The position numbers and the translations under genes were made by a program. From Candidatus Thiodiazotropha sp. (ex Myrtea sp. 'scaly one' KF741663) (GTDB taxonomy: Bacteria; Pseudomonadota; Gammaproteobacteria; Chromatiales; Chromatiaceae), in NCBI GenBank assembly GCA_025655555.1, contig JAHXIQ010000008.1:1-64000 (forward strand): a DNA stretch of 64,000 nt, in the 5' to 3' direction. The notes under the pieces were generated by a model that was given only the letters and a program-made list of their open reading frames with translations, made no database searches and had not been told where the DNA came from. Below, piece by piece: positions 48,926 through 58,826 of this stretch; position 1 is the stretch's first letter, and the number at the start of each line of letters is the position of its first letter.

Positions 48926-50575
48926 ATGATCAAAAGTTCCCGGCCAGGCGCACACTCTATTTTAAACGCAAGTGCACTATCAATGGCAATCGGCATATCC
49001 ATCAGTGGCTTAGGGTTATCCGCCCAAGCAGCCACGCCAACTCTCAGCGAAGCAGACTTCGAAGCATCCAAGACTACCTACTTCCAGCGTTGTGCAGGCT
49101 GCCATGGCACCCTGCGTAAAGGCGCAACAGGTAAGAGTCTGGAACCAAAGAACACGCAGAAGCTGGGACAAGAACGCTTAGAAAAAATCATCAAGTTCGG
49201 CACCGAAGGCGGCATGAACAACTTCGACGATATCATGACAGCTGATGAGATCAAGAAGATGGCCACCTACATTCAGTTGGAAGCACCAATTCCACCTGAG
49301 ATGTCGCTGGCCCTGATGAAAGAGCGTCACAAGGTCTTCGTAGAGCCCAAGGACTACCCCACCAAACCTCTGCACGGTCGTAACTGGAAGAACTTCTTCC
49401 TGGTCATCGAGCGTGACGTAGGTAAAGTAGCGATAATCGACGGCGACACGAAAGAGGTTGTTGCCCACGTACCTACCGGCTATGCGGTGCACGTCCTGAA
49501 AGCTGCAGAGCATCACAAGACCCTGCATGCCAAGGATGCCGGCCGTTTCTGGTATACCCAGGGTCGTGACGGCAAGCTGACCAAGATCGATCTATGGCAG
49601 ACACCTGACAAGATGAAGGTTGCCGAAGTACAGATCGCCTATGATGCCCGTGACGTCGCCGTATCCGGTGATGGCAAGTATGTGGTAGGCGGCGGCTACT
49701 GGCCACCCCACTTTGTCATTGCTGACGCCATGACCATGGAACCGCTGAAAGTTGTCTCCGCCCGTGGTGTGAATGTGGACGGTGAATATGTCAACGAGTC
49801 CCGTGTGGCGGCTATCTACGATACGCCTAACAGCCCAAGCTGGCTGGTCTCCATGAAGGAGCTGGGTCAGATGTGGCAGGTTGACTACAGCGACATCGCA
49901 AACCTGAAGATCACGAAGATGGATACCGCCAAGTTCCTACATGACGGTTTCTACGATCCGACAGGTCGTTATTTCCAGATAGCAGCCAACGCCTCCAATA
50001 AAATGGTCGTGGTGGACACCAAAACCCAGAAGCTGGAAGCGATGATCGATACCGACAAGCTGCCTCATCCGGGTCCTGGCGCCAACTGGAATGACGACAA
50101 GTGCGGCCCAGTCGGTGGTACCACCCATCTGGGTGTCGGCAAAGTCACCGTTTGGGGTAACGATCCCAAGGGTCATAAGGACCAAGCCTGGAAAGTCTGC
50201 TACGAAGTCGAAACCGACGGACCCGGTGTGTTCATCCGCACCCATCCGAAGAGCGACTACTACTGGGCTGACCAGACCAAGCATCCTGAGCCTGAAGTCC
50301 AGCAGTCCATCCAGGTCATCTCCAAGAAGACCCGCGAGATCGTCAAAACCATCCGCCTGACCGAAAAGCCCGGCTATGCCGCGGTACATATCGAGTTCAA
50401 CAACGATGGTTCTGAGGTCTGGACCTCTGTCTGGAACCGTAAGGACAGTAAGGAGCCTAATGGTGAGATCATCATCTTCGACGCCAAGACTCTTAAAGAG
50501 AAGGCACGCGTCAAAGGTCTGTTCGCACCTACCGGCAAGTTCAACGTGTATAACCGCATCAATCACGTCACCTGA
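48926..50575 (+). CDS. nirS: Cytochrome cd1 nitrite reductase
   Basis: CAGCHGTLRKGATGKSLEP, KNFFLVIERDVGKVAIIDGDTKEVVAH, C-term GKFNVYNRINHVT; start refined with GGGAGG. Confidence 0.95.
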   Translation: MIKSSRPGAHSILNASALSMAIGISISGLGLSAQAATPTLSEADFEASKTTYFQRCAGCHGTLRKGATGKSLEPKNTQKLGQERLEKIIKFGTEGGMNNFDDIMTADEIKKMATYIQLEAPIPPEMSLALMKERHKVFVEPKDYPTKPLHGRNWKNFFLVIERDVGKVAIIDGDTKEVVAHVPTGYAVHVLKAAEHHKTLHAKDAGRFWYTQGRDGKLTKIDLWQTPDKMKVAEVQIAYDARDVAVSGDGKYVVGGGYWPPHFVIADAMTMEPLKVVSARGVNVDGEYVNESRVAAIYDTPNSPSWLVSMKELGQMWQVDYSDIANLKITKMDTAKFLHDGFYDPTGRYFQIAANASNKMVVVDTKTQKLEAMIDTDKLPHPGPGANWNDDKCGPVGGTTHLGVGKVTVWGNDPKGHKDQAWKVCYEVETDGPGVFIRTHPKSDYYWADQTKHPEPEVQQSIQVISKKTREIVKTIRLTEKPGYAAVHIEFNNDGSEVWTSVWNRKDSKEPNGEIIIFDAKTLKEKARVKGLFAPTGKFNVYNRINHVT

Positions 50576-50584
50576 TGACTGGTT

Positions 50585-50683
50585 AGTTACACGCATGTAA
50601 CTGAAGATTAGGCGGACATGTGGCTATGCCCCATGTCCGCCTTATCAACCAAATTCCACACCATCCCTATTCCAGGATGGTGT
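50585..50683 (+). other. Three consecutive stem-loops in nirS-nirT intergenic region
   Basis: AGTTAC/GTAACT (50585-50602), AGGCGGACATG/CATGTCCGCCT (50610-50642), ACACCATCC/GGATGGTGT (50658-50683). Confidence 0.75.
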
Positions 50684-50719
50684 ATTACCTGACCATTGTG
50701 ACCTGAACGGGGTTATCCG

Positions 50720-53509
50720 ATGCATCAGCAGTCTTTATTCAAAAGCCTACTTTCACGCAAAGTCGCCTTTGGCGCGACACTGGGTGGTGCGGTCCTATTC
50801 ATGGTCATCGGCGTCATACTTTGGGGTGGCTTCAATACCGTAATGGAAGCCACCAATACCATGGAGTTCTGTATCTCCTGCCATGAGATGGAAGAAACCG
50901 TCTATCAGGAATTCAAAGGCACGGTGCACGACGGTAACCGCAGCGGTGTAGGCGCAGGCTGCCCGGACTGTCATGTTCCCCGCCCCTGGGTTCATAAAAT
51001 CGTAAGAAAAATAAAGGCCAGTAACGAAATCTGGCACAAGATTCTGGGGACAGTTGATACCCCGGAGAAGTTTGAAGAACACAGACTGACCATGGCGCGC
51101 CGCGTGTGGCAGGCCATGAAAGAGACAGATTCGAGAGAGTGCCGTAATTGCCACGATTGGGATACGATGAATCCCGAAAGGCAAAAACCGCGTGCCCGCA
51201 ATCAGCATGTCTTTGCCATGGAGAATGGCAACACCTGCATCGATTGTCATAAAGGTATCGCGCACAAACCTGTACATAAGGAGATCAGTGAGGAGGAGCT
51301 TGAGGAGTGGGCAAAACCCATCGAGGCTTATAAATCTGAGATACCGGAATCATTCGTAGCCGGACTTGCAAGAGCCAAAGCCGCAGAGGCTGAGGAAGAA
51401 GCAGCGAGTCAGGAAGCCGCTCAAAAAGAGCGTGATCGCCGCAAGGCACAGGCATTGGCAACGCAGAAGAAAATCGATGCCGCCGTGGCTCAGGCCCTTG
51501 CAGCTGCCAAATCACCGGGCACTGGAGCCGGCGCCGCACCGGTTGCTGCCACCCAAGGCTTTGGTGTCGATTGGAGCGGATCCCCCGAACGTCTGATCAC
51601 CCTCTTCTATCCCGGACAAACCTCCATGGAGTGGACCCTGGTGGGTAAGTACCATGGTGGCGCCAGACCTTTCCGTGCCGGTGATCGCTGCACAGTCTGC
51701 CACGACAAAGAGACTGCTGACATGGGCAAGAAGATGGTTACCGGGCAGAAGGCAGAGCCCACACCACCTGTTGGTAAGCGAGGTTCGATCCCTGTGACGG
51801 TTCAGGCCGCTCATGATGATGAGAATCTCTATCTGCGCTTCCAGTGGGAAGATACCGAGCACGTCCCGGTCCCCTTTGTGGACGGCGGTAAGATGGATCC
51901 CGACAACCAGGTCAAACTGGCCCTGATGCTGGCGACGGATGAGGTGGAGTATGCCTCCCAGGCCGGTTGCTGGGGGACCTGTCATGAAGACTTAAGGACC
52001 ATGCCTGGTCATCCCGAAGATGCCGCAGCGGCCGGTCTCAAGCTGGATCTCTCCAATGGCGTGACCAAATACATCAAGGAGTCACGCACCAAGGTCGAGG
52101 AGAAGGGTCGGCGTGGCAAGAAACTCGGCGGCTGGGACAAGCTGAAGGATGACGCGGCCATTCAGACGGAGAGAGAAGCACATAAATATATGGATCTTGT
52201 CCGCTGGAACAGCAGCGGCAGCACTGAAAACGGCTATGTGCTTGAGCAGCGCATCATGGACGACGGCGGCAAGGTGGACGCCCAGGGCTGGCTGGAAGCT
52301 GGGATCTGGACCGTTGAAATCAAGCGACCCCTGAAATCCGAAAGCGCGGGTAACATCTCACTGGAGCCTGGCACCGTCTACAACTTTGGTTTCGCCATCC
52401 ATGACGACTTTACCAATACACGTTTTCACCACGTCTCACTGGGCTATAAGCTGGCGCTGGACAACGACCAGACTGAGATCAATGCAGTGAAAGCGAAGGT
52501 TACCGCACCCGTCGCGACTGCAGCGGCACCACAGAAGGCCGCGGCACCCGCCGGGGGCGATGTGGGCAGTGGTGTGGACTGGTCGAAGGCGGGTGAACGT
52601 CAGATCACCCTCTTCTATCCCGGACAGACATCCATGGAGTGGACACTGGTGGGAAAATACCACGGCGGTGCCAGACCTTTCCGTGCCGGTGACCGTTGTA
52701 CGACCTGCCACGAAAAAGAGTTGGCAGACATGGGTAAAAAGATGGTGACTGGCCAGAAGGCCGAACCAACACCACCTGAAGGGAAACGTGCATCGATTCC
52801 TGTCGCGGTACAAGCGACCCACGATGAAGAAAACCTCTATCTGCGATTCCAATGGGAGGGCACCGAGCATGTGCCCATTCCTTTCGTCGATGGTGGAAAA
52901 ATGGATCCCGACAATCAGGTAAAGCTGGCGTTTATGCTGGCAACTGACGAGCTCGAGTACGCCTCTCAGGCCGGCTGTTGGGGCACCTGCCATGAAGATC
53001 TGCGAACCATGCCCGGTCATCCTGATGACCCCAAAGCATCCGGCCTGTCACTCGACTTCAGCCAAGGTGTGACCAAATACATCAAGGAGTCACGCACCAA
53101 GGTCGAGGAGAAGGGCCGTCGCGGTAAGAAACTGGGCGGCTGGGACAAGCTCAAAGATAGCGCAGCCCTGCAGGCAGAAATTGATGCCCACAAAACCATG
53201 GATCTGATGCGGATTAGCAGCGGCACCGGCAATGTGGAGAACGGATACGTCCTGGAACAACGCGTCATGAAGGGCGGCCAGGCACTGCAGGGGAGCATCA
53301 AGGAGGAGGCAGGCTACTGGACCGCCACCTTCAAGCGCAAGCTGAAATCTGAACTATCCGGCGATGTAAACATCGAAAAAGGGACAGTTTACAATTTCGG
53401 ATTCGCGATCCACGATGACTATACCAACAGCCGCTTCCATCACGTCTCACTCGGCTATAAACTGGGGCTGGATAACCCGGATGCGGAGATCAACGCCGTG
53501 GCGCAGTAA
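50720..53509 (+). CDS. NirT/NapC-type tetraheme cytochrome fused to two copies of an ethylbenzene-dehydrogenase-type heme-binding domain
   Basis: N-term TM, CISCH, CPDCH, CRNCH, CIDCH; two ~310-aa copies (VDWS...ITLFYPGQTSMEWTLVGKYHGGARPFRAGDRCT) each with CxxCH and CWGTCH. Confidence 0.88.
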   Translation: MHQQSLFKSLLSRKVAFGATLGGAVLFMVIGVILWGGFNTVMEATNTMEFCISCHEMEETVYQEFKGTVHDGNRSGVGAGCPDCHVPRPWVHKIVRKIKASNEIWHKILGTVDTPEKFEEHRLTMARRVWQAMKETDSRECRNCHDWDTMNPERQKPRARNQHVFAMENGNTCIDCHKGIAHKPVHKEISEEELEEWAKPIEAYKSEIPESFVAGLARAKAAEAEEEAASQEAAQKERDRRKAQALATQKKIDAAVAQALAAAKSPGTGAGAAPVAATQGFGVDWSGSPERLITLFYPGQTSMEWTLVGKYHGGARPFRAGDRCTVCHDKETADMGKKMVTGQKAEPTPPVGKRGSIPVTVQAAHDDENLYLRFQWEDTEHVPVPFVDGGKMDPDNQVKLALMLATDEVEYASQAGCWGTCHEDLRTMPGHPEDAAAAGLKLDLSNGVTKYIKESRTKVEEKGRRGKKLGGWDKLKDDAAIQTEREAHKYMDLVRWNSSGSTENGYVLEQRIMDDGGKVDAQGWLEAGIWTVEIKRPLKSESAGNISLEPGTVYNFGFAIHDDFTNTRFHHVSLGYKLALDNDQTEINAVKAKVTAPVATAAAPQKAAAPAGGDVGSGVDWSKAGERQITLFYPGQTSMEWTLVGKYHGGARPFRAGDRCTTCHEKELADMGKKMVTGQKAEPTPPEGKRASIPVAVQATHDEENLYLRFQWEGTEHVPIPFVDGGKMDPDNQVKLAFMLATDELEYASQAGCWGTCHEDLRTMPGHPDDPKASGLSLDFSQGVTKYIKESRTKVEEKGRRGKKLGGWDKLKDSAALQAEIDAHKTMDLMRISSGTGNVENGYVLEQRVMKGGQALQGSIKEEAGYWTATFKRKLKSELSGDVNIEKGTVYNFGFAIHDDYTNSRFHHVSLGYKLGLDNPDAEINAVAQ

Positions 53510-53562
53510 CCGCCCTGTCCTCCGCACCAGGGATACGGAAACGACAAACAGAGGTATCCATT

Positions 53563-53895
53563 ATGTTTCGAAATAACATAATCATGCTGTTGTTATGGAT
53601 GTTTGTTGCGCAATATGCCTTGGCCGGAGAGGCGGTCACGGTCATTGCGAAAGACTACAAATTCCAGCCGGAGGAGATCACCGTCAAAGTCGGTACCACC
53701 GTGCGCTGGGAAAATCACGAAAAACGCCAGTATCACAGTGCCTGGTTTAAAGTCCTGGGTGAAGAGCCCGGTGACTACTTCTTCCCCGGAGACGTCAGGG
53801 AACGCACCTTCGATAAACCGGGCAGCTACCACTATATCTGTGAACCTCACCACGAAAGCCACCAGATGAAGGGTGTCGTACACGTTGTAGAATAG
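53563..53895 (+). CDS. Cupredoxin (plastocyanin-like)
   Basis: Signal peptide; His in RQYHSAWF, C-terminal YICEPHHESHQMKG. Confidence 0.85.
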   Translation: MFRNNIIMLLLWMFVAQYALAGEAVTVIAKDYKFQPEEITVKVGTTVRWENHEKRQYHSAWFKVLGEEPGDYFFPGDVRERTFDKPGSYHYICEPHHESHQMKGVVHVVE

Positions 53896-53994
53896 CCGGA
53901 CATCCGTGTCTGTCTGATTGAGAGTGGTTTTCAATTCAGCCTTAATCGACCACGCGATCAATCGACTCCGTCCAGTAGGAAAAACAAAGAAAAA

Positions 53995-54840
53995 ATGACC
54001 TATCGAAATCAGTTCTGGCTCGTTGGCATCTTCACCTTCCTGCTGACGAGTCAGAGCAGTCAATCCGTCGCGCAAGAGGAACGCAGCATCACACTGCTGC
54101 CCGACTCCCTTTCCCAGTGGTACAAACCTGTCAACAAAAGACAGGTCTGGCTTCACACCATGTTCGCCCTACGCCGTGAATTGCAGGCCATAGACGAGTA
54201 TGCCGCGGAGCAGGATCTGGCGTTGACCCGGAAGTGGAGCGACAAATTCGTCAAACATTTTCGCAAGCTGCCAGAAATGGTACCGGAGTGGCGGGATGAA
54301 GTTGAGCTCGATGAGGCCACTCAATTGGAAACTGCTGCCCGGTCTGGTGACTTCAAAACCGTAACCAGTGCAGTTTCACGGCTTCAACGCAACTGCCGAA
54401 ACTGTCATCGGGAATATCGGGCGCTTGCCGCACTCCGGTACCGCTCACCGGATTTCAGCGGCATCGAGATTGCTGACGAACAAGGTGATTTGAAGGATTA
54501 CGACACGCATATGGACAGCCTGTCCAAGACTGTCAACCGTATTAAGATCGCCAGTGAAGACAATCGTTGGGCACGTGCGGTCAAGGCTTCACAAGATCTA
54601 AGGGAACAACTGCATCGATTGTCGGAGAGCTGCGAGTCCTGCCACAAAGATGAGCTACCCCGTCAGCGGATACTCGGCGACGCCAGCAACCGAACCCTCG
54701 ATGAACTGGATGAGGCGCTGACCCGGCAACAGCTAAAATCGACGGGCAGAAAACTGGGTGAGGCCGCCGTGATCATCTGCGCCAGGTGCCATGGAGTACA
54801 CCGCACCTTGGGTGATACCCGTTCGTTTCTGTTTGATTGA
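53995..54840 (+). CDS. Secreted triheme c-type cytochrome
   Basis: CRNCH, CESCH, CARCH. Confidence 0.8.
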   Translation: MTYRNQFWLVGIFTFLLTSQSSQSVAQEERSITLLPDSLSQWYKPVNKRQVWLHTMFALRRELQAIDEYAAEQDLALTRKWSDKFVKHFRKLPEMVPEWRDEVELDEATQLETAARSGDFKTVTSAVSRLQRNCRNCHREYRALAALRYRSPDFSGIEIADEQGDLKDYDTHMDSLSKTVNRIKIASEDNRWARAVKASQDLREQLHRLSESCESCHKDELPRQRILGDASNRTLDELDEALTRQQLKSTGRKLGEAAVIICARCHGVHRTLGDTRSFLFD

Positions 54841-54854
54841 GGTTGGGAATTAAA

Positions 54855-55844
54855 ATGAACCAAAAGGTCAGTCTCGCCGCTGTATTGTTTCTCTTCCTGT
54901 TCAGCACCGGTGTGCAGGCGGATAAAACCGATCGCCTGATCAGGAAAGCCAATCGCTACTTTGAACCCTTACCCCAGACCATGCCCGGCAGTGAAAACGA
55001 CACGCCGGCTCGTGTCGAGCTGGGAAAACAGCTCTATTTCGATACACGCCTCTCCATCAATGACACCCAGTCCTGTGCGAGCTGTCACCCGCTTGGGGAC
55101 GGCAAGGGTGGCATGGATAGCCTTCCCACATCACCGGGCGCCCGTGGAGGGTTCGGAGACCGCAACACCCCAACCGTGTTGAATGCCGGATGGCAAAGTT
55201 CACAGTTCTGGGACGGCCGTGCCGCAGACCTGGCTGATCAGGCGGGCCAACCGATTCTGAATCCGATCGAAATGGGTATGCCGGATAAAGAGAGTGTGGT
55301 GAAGAAGCTCAGCGCCATCACGGCCTATGTCGAAGCTTTCACAAAGGCGTTTCCGGACGATACCCCTCCCCTCTCCTATGCCAATCTGGCTGAGGCCATC
55401 GCCGCTTTCGAACGCACGCTGCGCAGTGAATCCCGCTTCGACGACTTCATGCGGGGAGATAAAGCGGCGCTGACGACTCAGGAGCAATCGGGACTTACCA
55501 AATTTATCCGACATAACTGCATACGATGCCACGATGGTCCCATGCTTGGCGGCACGCTGATCGAGAAACTGGGTGTCTACAAAGATTTCCATAATACCGA
55601 GGATAAAGGCCGACACCGTGTGACCGGTGACGAAGCGGATGTGATGATGTTCAAAGTCGCCTCACTGCGCAACGTGGCCATCACCGGCCCCTGGTTTCAT
55701 GACGGTTCCGGTAAAACCCTGGAGGATGTCATCCGTACCATGGGAAGCATCCAGCTGGATATCGAACTCAAAGAGGATGAAGTTGCCGATATCGCAGCCT
55801 TTCTTGCCACCCTGACGGGAAAAGAGCTGGATAAGGAAAAATAA
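54855..55844 (+). CDS. Cytochrome c peroxidase/MauG family diheme protein
   Basis: CASCHPLGDGKGGMD, CIRCHDGPMLGG, RVELGKQLYFDTRLS. Confidence 0.92.
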   Translation: MNQKVSLAAVLFLFLFSTGVQADKTDRLIRKANRYFEPLPQTMPGSENDTPARVELGKQLYFDTRLSINDTQSCASCHPLGDGKGGMDSLPTSPGARGGFGDRNTPTVLNAGWQSSQFWDGRAADLADQAGQPILNPIEMGMPDKESVVKKLSAITAYVEAFTKAFPDDTPPLSYANLAEAIAAFERTLRSESRFDDFMRGDKAALTTQEQSGLTKFIRHNCIRCHDGPMLGGTLIEKLGVYKDFHNTEDKGRHRVTGDEADVMMFKVASLRNVAITGPWFHDGSGKTLEDVIRTMGSIQLDIELKEDEVADIAAFLATLTGKELDKEK

Positions 55845-57056
55845 TCAATCAACAAGCGGCCTGGGATCTGTCAATATCGATCCCGGCTCCGAAAAAGGAG
55901 CCAGTCGTTCCATGAAATCGATCATGCCCATGATCGGTGTACCGCGAAAGAACTGTGTGACCGGTCTGTCCATCCAGATCCGGTCTGCATAGAGCTTGAT
56001 CGTATGGGGTGTGTCCCCATAACCATCATGGTCCTGATCGAACCCCAGATAGTTATCCCATAGATTTCCGTCCCAGTCGTTGCTTTTAGCACTCTTCACA
56101 TGACTGACGGCAATCGTGGAGAGATTGTGGATAAAACGATTGCCGTGAATGATATGACCACCCTTTTCGCCATAAAAATACATGGCCACGTTGTTGTAGG
56201 AGAAGTGGTTTTTCTCCAGATAGAGAATGTTCTCAGGAAACACCGGCGAATTTGCGGTCAAGCCCACGGCATTGTGAAGAATTTCGTTACCCTTAATCCT
56301 CACCTGTGAACTCTCCTTGATCGCCAGCGCTGAGCTTCCCATATTTCTGATATGTTCGATATGGTTACCCTCGATCGACAATCCATCGGAATAGATGGCC
56401 ACGATACCCGTATCGTTCTCACCAATGCGATTGTTTTTCACGATATTGTTCGGGGAAAAAATAAACTCCAGACTGATCCGATTATCATGCAACTCGTTGC
56501 CGATGATTCTGTTGGCTGTTGCATTGGTCAGGAGCAGATCGCGGACATGATGGAAGGTATTGCCCTCGATGAGATTTTTATTTCCGTACCAAATTCTCAA
56601 CCCTTCCCCTCGCAGGCTCGGCTCAAATGCTTTCGAGGTGACGGTATTGTTGCGGATGATGTTGCCATTTCCTTGTTTGATATTTATGCCAAACAGGACG
56701 TCATCCAGACGGTTGTCTTCGAAAAGGACATCATCTGCCTCGATCACGACCCCTCCATCCATGGCGTCATAAGAAGTGCCGGAACCGGTCAGGTGTAGAC
56801 CGCGAACCACGACTTGGTCCGACTTGATCGTCATCACCGTACCCACACCTTCATTGTCGACCGTCACTTCACCACTACCCTCGATGATTATCGGCTTATT
56901 GATGACGACCGGACCGGAATAGGTACCGGGTATCACTCGGAGCGTCTTGCCCAGGGGTGTCAAATCAACAAATAGCTGTAGGGGGGGTAGTGCTTCAGCT
57001 GATGCGGTTATCAGCAGACCAACACCGATCAACAGGTTTTTAAAAGGGGCATTCAT
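55845..57056 (-). CDS. Second NosD-like beta-helix protein
   Basis: PGTYSGPVVINKPIIIEGSGEV matches nosD at 28291; shared C-term YADRIWMDxPxxxFFxGxPxxxxxDFxERLAPFS. Confidence 0.9.
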   Translation of the reverse strand: MNAPFKNLLIGVGLLITASAEALPPLQLFVDLTPLGKTLRVIPGTYSGPVVINKPIIIEGSGEVTVDNEGVGTVMTIKSDQVVVRGLHLTGSGTSYDAMDGGVVIEADDVLFEDNRLDDVLFGINIKQGNGNIIRNNTVTSKAFEPSLRGEGLRIWYGNKNLIEGNTFHHVRDLLLTNATANRIIGNELHDNRISLEFIFSPNNIVKNNRIGENDTGIVAIYSDGLSIEGNHIEHIRNMGSSALAIKESSQVRIKGNEILHNAVGLTANSPVFPENILYLEKNHFSYNNVAMYFYGEKGGHIIHGNRFIHNLSTIAVSHVKSAKSNDWDGNLWDNYLGFDQDHDGYGDTPHTIKLYADRIWMDRPVTQFFRGTPIMGMIDFMERLAPFSEPGSILTDPRPLVD

Positions 57057-57111
57057 AGTACTACTCTGGATGACAGCTATCGTCTCCTAATGAATGTTCA
57101 ATATCCCAGCT

Positions 57112-57981
57112 TCAGGCCATTGCCGCTTGCCTTCGATTCAGCCAGGCAATGTAGGCGAATGTCGGTATCAGCATCAGAATGCCGTACATCACCGGTGCAA
57201 TGGTCATGGTCGGGTTGTTCAGGATGGTACCTGTGACCAATATCGCCGTACCGCCGTTCTGAATCCCGGTCTCGATGGCGACGGTTCGTGAGTCGGTCTC
57301 ATTTAACCGACCCATACGGGCAAAGCCATAGCCTGCAGCCAGTGCCACCGATGCCAATATCAGGGCAGGCATACCGGTCTGGGAAAGGAACAGCGGCATC
57401 GATTCCCAGTTCTGCCGGATGATGCCGATGATCACCATCAGCAACATGACCAGTGGGATTCGGGTCAGCAGCTTCTCATATTTCAAACAGAACCCGGTTC
57501 GGTAGTGGCGCAGGAGCATACCGAGGGCGACGGGTATCAAAGTCACCACCACCAGTTTGGCGAAGGTCGATGCAAACGGGAGGACAATCTCGCTGTGGCT
57601 GCCCAACTGCCACTCGATGAGCGGTCCCCCCAGCAGTGGAATGGTCAGTGGCGTTACCAGGCTGACGATGGCTGTCAGGGTGATGGAGAGAGCCACATTC
57701 CCCCGCCCCAGATAGGAGAACATATTGGACGTGGTGCCGCCGGGGCTGAAAGCGAGAATCATGAAGCCGACGAAGAGCTCAGGGGGGAGTTGCAACACCA
57801 TCAGCAGTATCAGGGCGACGATGGGAAGAATCACCATCTGGCTGACGATGCCGATCAGCACGGATGCTGGAGATTCGACAATGAGCCGGAAATCGCGGGT
57901 CACCAGACTGGTGCCCATACTGAACATGATACAGAACAGGGTAACCGGCAGGGCCAGACTTAAAACAAAATCCTGATTCAT
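57112..57981 (-). CDS. Bile acid:sodium symporter family transporter
   Basis: Multi-TM, AFSPGGTTSNMFSYLGRGNVALSITLT, IQNGGTAI. Confidence 0.88.
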   Translation of the reverse strand: MNQDFVLSLALPVTLFCIMFSMGTSLVTRDFRLIVESPASVLIGIVSQMVILPIVALILLMVLQLPPELFVGFMILAFSPGGTTSNMFSYLGRGNVALSITLTAIVSLVTPLTIPLLGGPLIEWQLGSHSEIVLPFASTFAKLVVVTLIPVALGMLLRHYRTGFCLKYEKLLTRIPLVMLLMVIIGIIRQNWESMPLFLSQTGMPALILASVALAAGYGFARMGRLNETDSRTVAIETGIQNGGTAILVTGTILNNPTMTIAPVMYGILMLIPTFAYIAWLNRRQAAMA

Positions 57982-58826
57982 GGCAGGTCCATCCAAAGCG
58001 TCGCAAGATAGGTGGCGCCAAACAGAAGATAGAATCGCCCTGTCATTGGCGTCAGCCTGTGCCGCTGTCTATTTGGGGAATCGAGCTGATTGAACGGACC
58101 GATCAAGGCCACCGAGGTCACCAGCAGCATCAGGATGCCGGGCAGCATTTGTGCCCAATAGAGCATTGCACTGATCAGATAGACCAGACTGATCAGCAAG
58201 TAGTAGAGCCTGACGCCCGAGTGGTATCCGATCCTGACGATCAGCGTACGGATACCCGCATCGCGATCCGATTCATAATCCCTCAACTCATTACTGAGCA
58301 ACAGTAAGGACGAGAGCAAACTGAATGGCAGCGACAGCCAGAAGACCTGCCAGGTATAGAGACCGGTCAGCACATAGTAGGAGCCACCGATCAGCAATAC
58401 GCCCATGAGAAGAAACACCAACACGATACCCAGGCCACGCTGTTTATAGTTGACCTTGCCGCCGGTATAACCCCAGGCGCCCGCAACACCGACCAGTCCC
58501 AGCACGAGTAACGGCCACCCTCTGATGGAGACCATATAGAGCCCCAGCAGGACAGCCACCAGCATGACTCCCCAGCCGATCTTCAGATTACGCCGTATGG
58601 ATTGTCGACTCTGCGCATCCAGTTCGGGATGCGCCAGATCGGGCGCATCATTGATCAGGTTTACGGCGATCTGCAATAGCAGACCCGCAAGCAGCACGAG
58701 CCAGCCCAGCCAACTGTCTGCAGCCTGATCTATGGTGGCGAGACTGACCCCGAGCCCGCAGGTCGCGATGGCCACCACCAGCGAAAAGGGGCGCATAGCG
58801 CCGAGAAAGGTATATTTACTCTTCAT
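57978..58826 (-). CDS. UbiA/MenA family prenyltransferase
   Basis: NLINDAPDLAHPELD, NELRDYESDRDAGIRTL. Confidence 0.88.
   Translation of the reverse strand: MKSKYTFLGAMRPFSLVVAIATCGLGVSLATIDQAADSWLGWLVLLAGLLLQIAVNLINDAPDLAHPELDAQSRQSIRRNLKIGWGVMLVAVLLGLYMVSIRGWPLLVLGLVGVAGAWGYTGGKVNYKQRGLGIVLVFLLMGVLLIGGSYYVLTGLYTWQVFWLSLPFSLLSSLLLLSNELRDYESDRDAGIRTLIVRIGYHSGVRLYYLLISLVYLISAMLYWAQMLPGILMLLVTSVALIGPFNQLDSPNRQRHRLTPMTGRFYLLFGATYLATLWMDLP

Noticed and set aside
49937-50596. 219-aa ORF antisense to nirS
   Set aside because: Shadow ORF of the nirS propeller region
52436-53020. 194-aa ORF antisense to NirT fusion; similar to antisense ORF 51512-51985
   Set aside because: Similarity between the two antisense ORFs is explained by the sense-strand domain duplication
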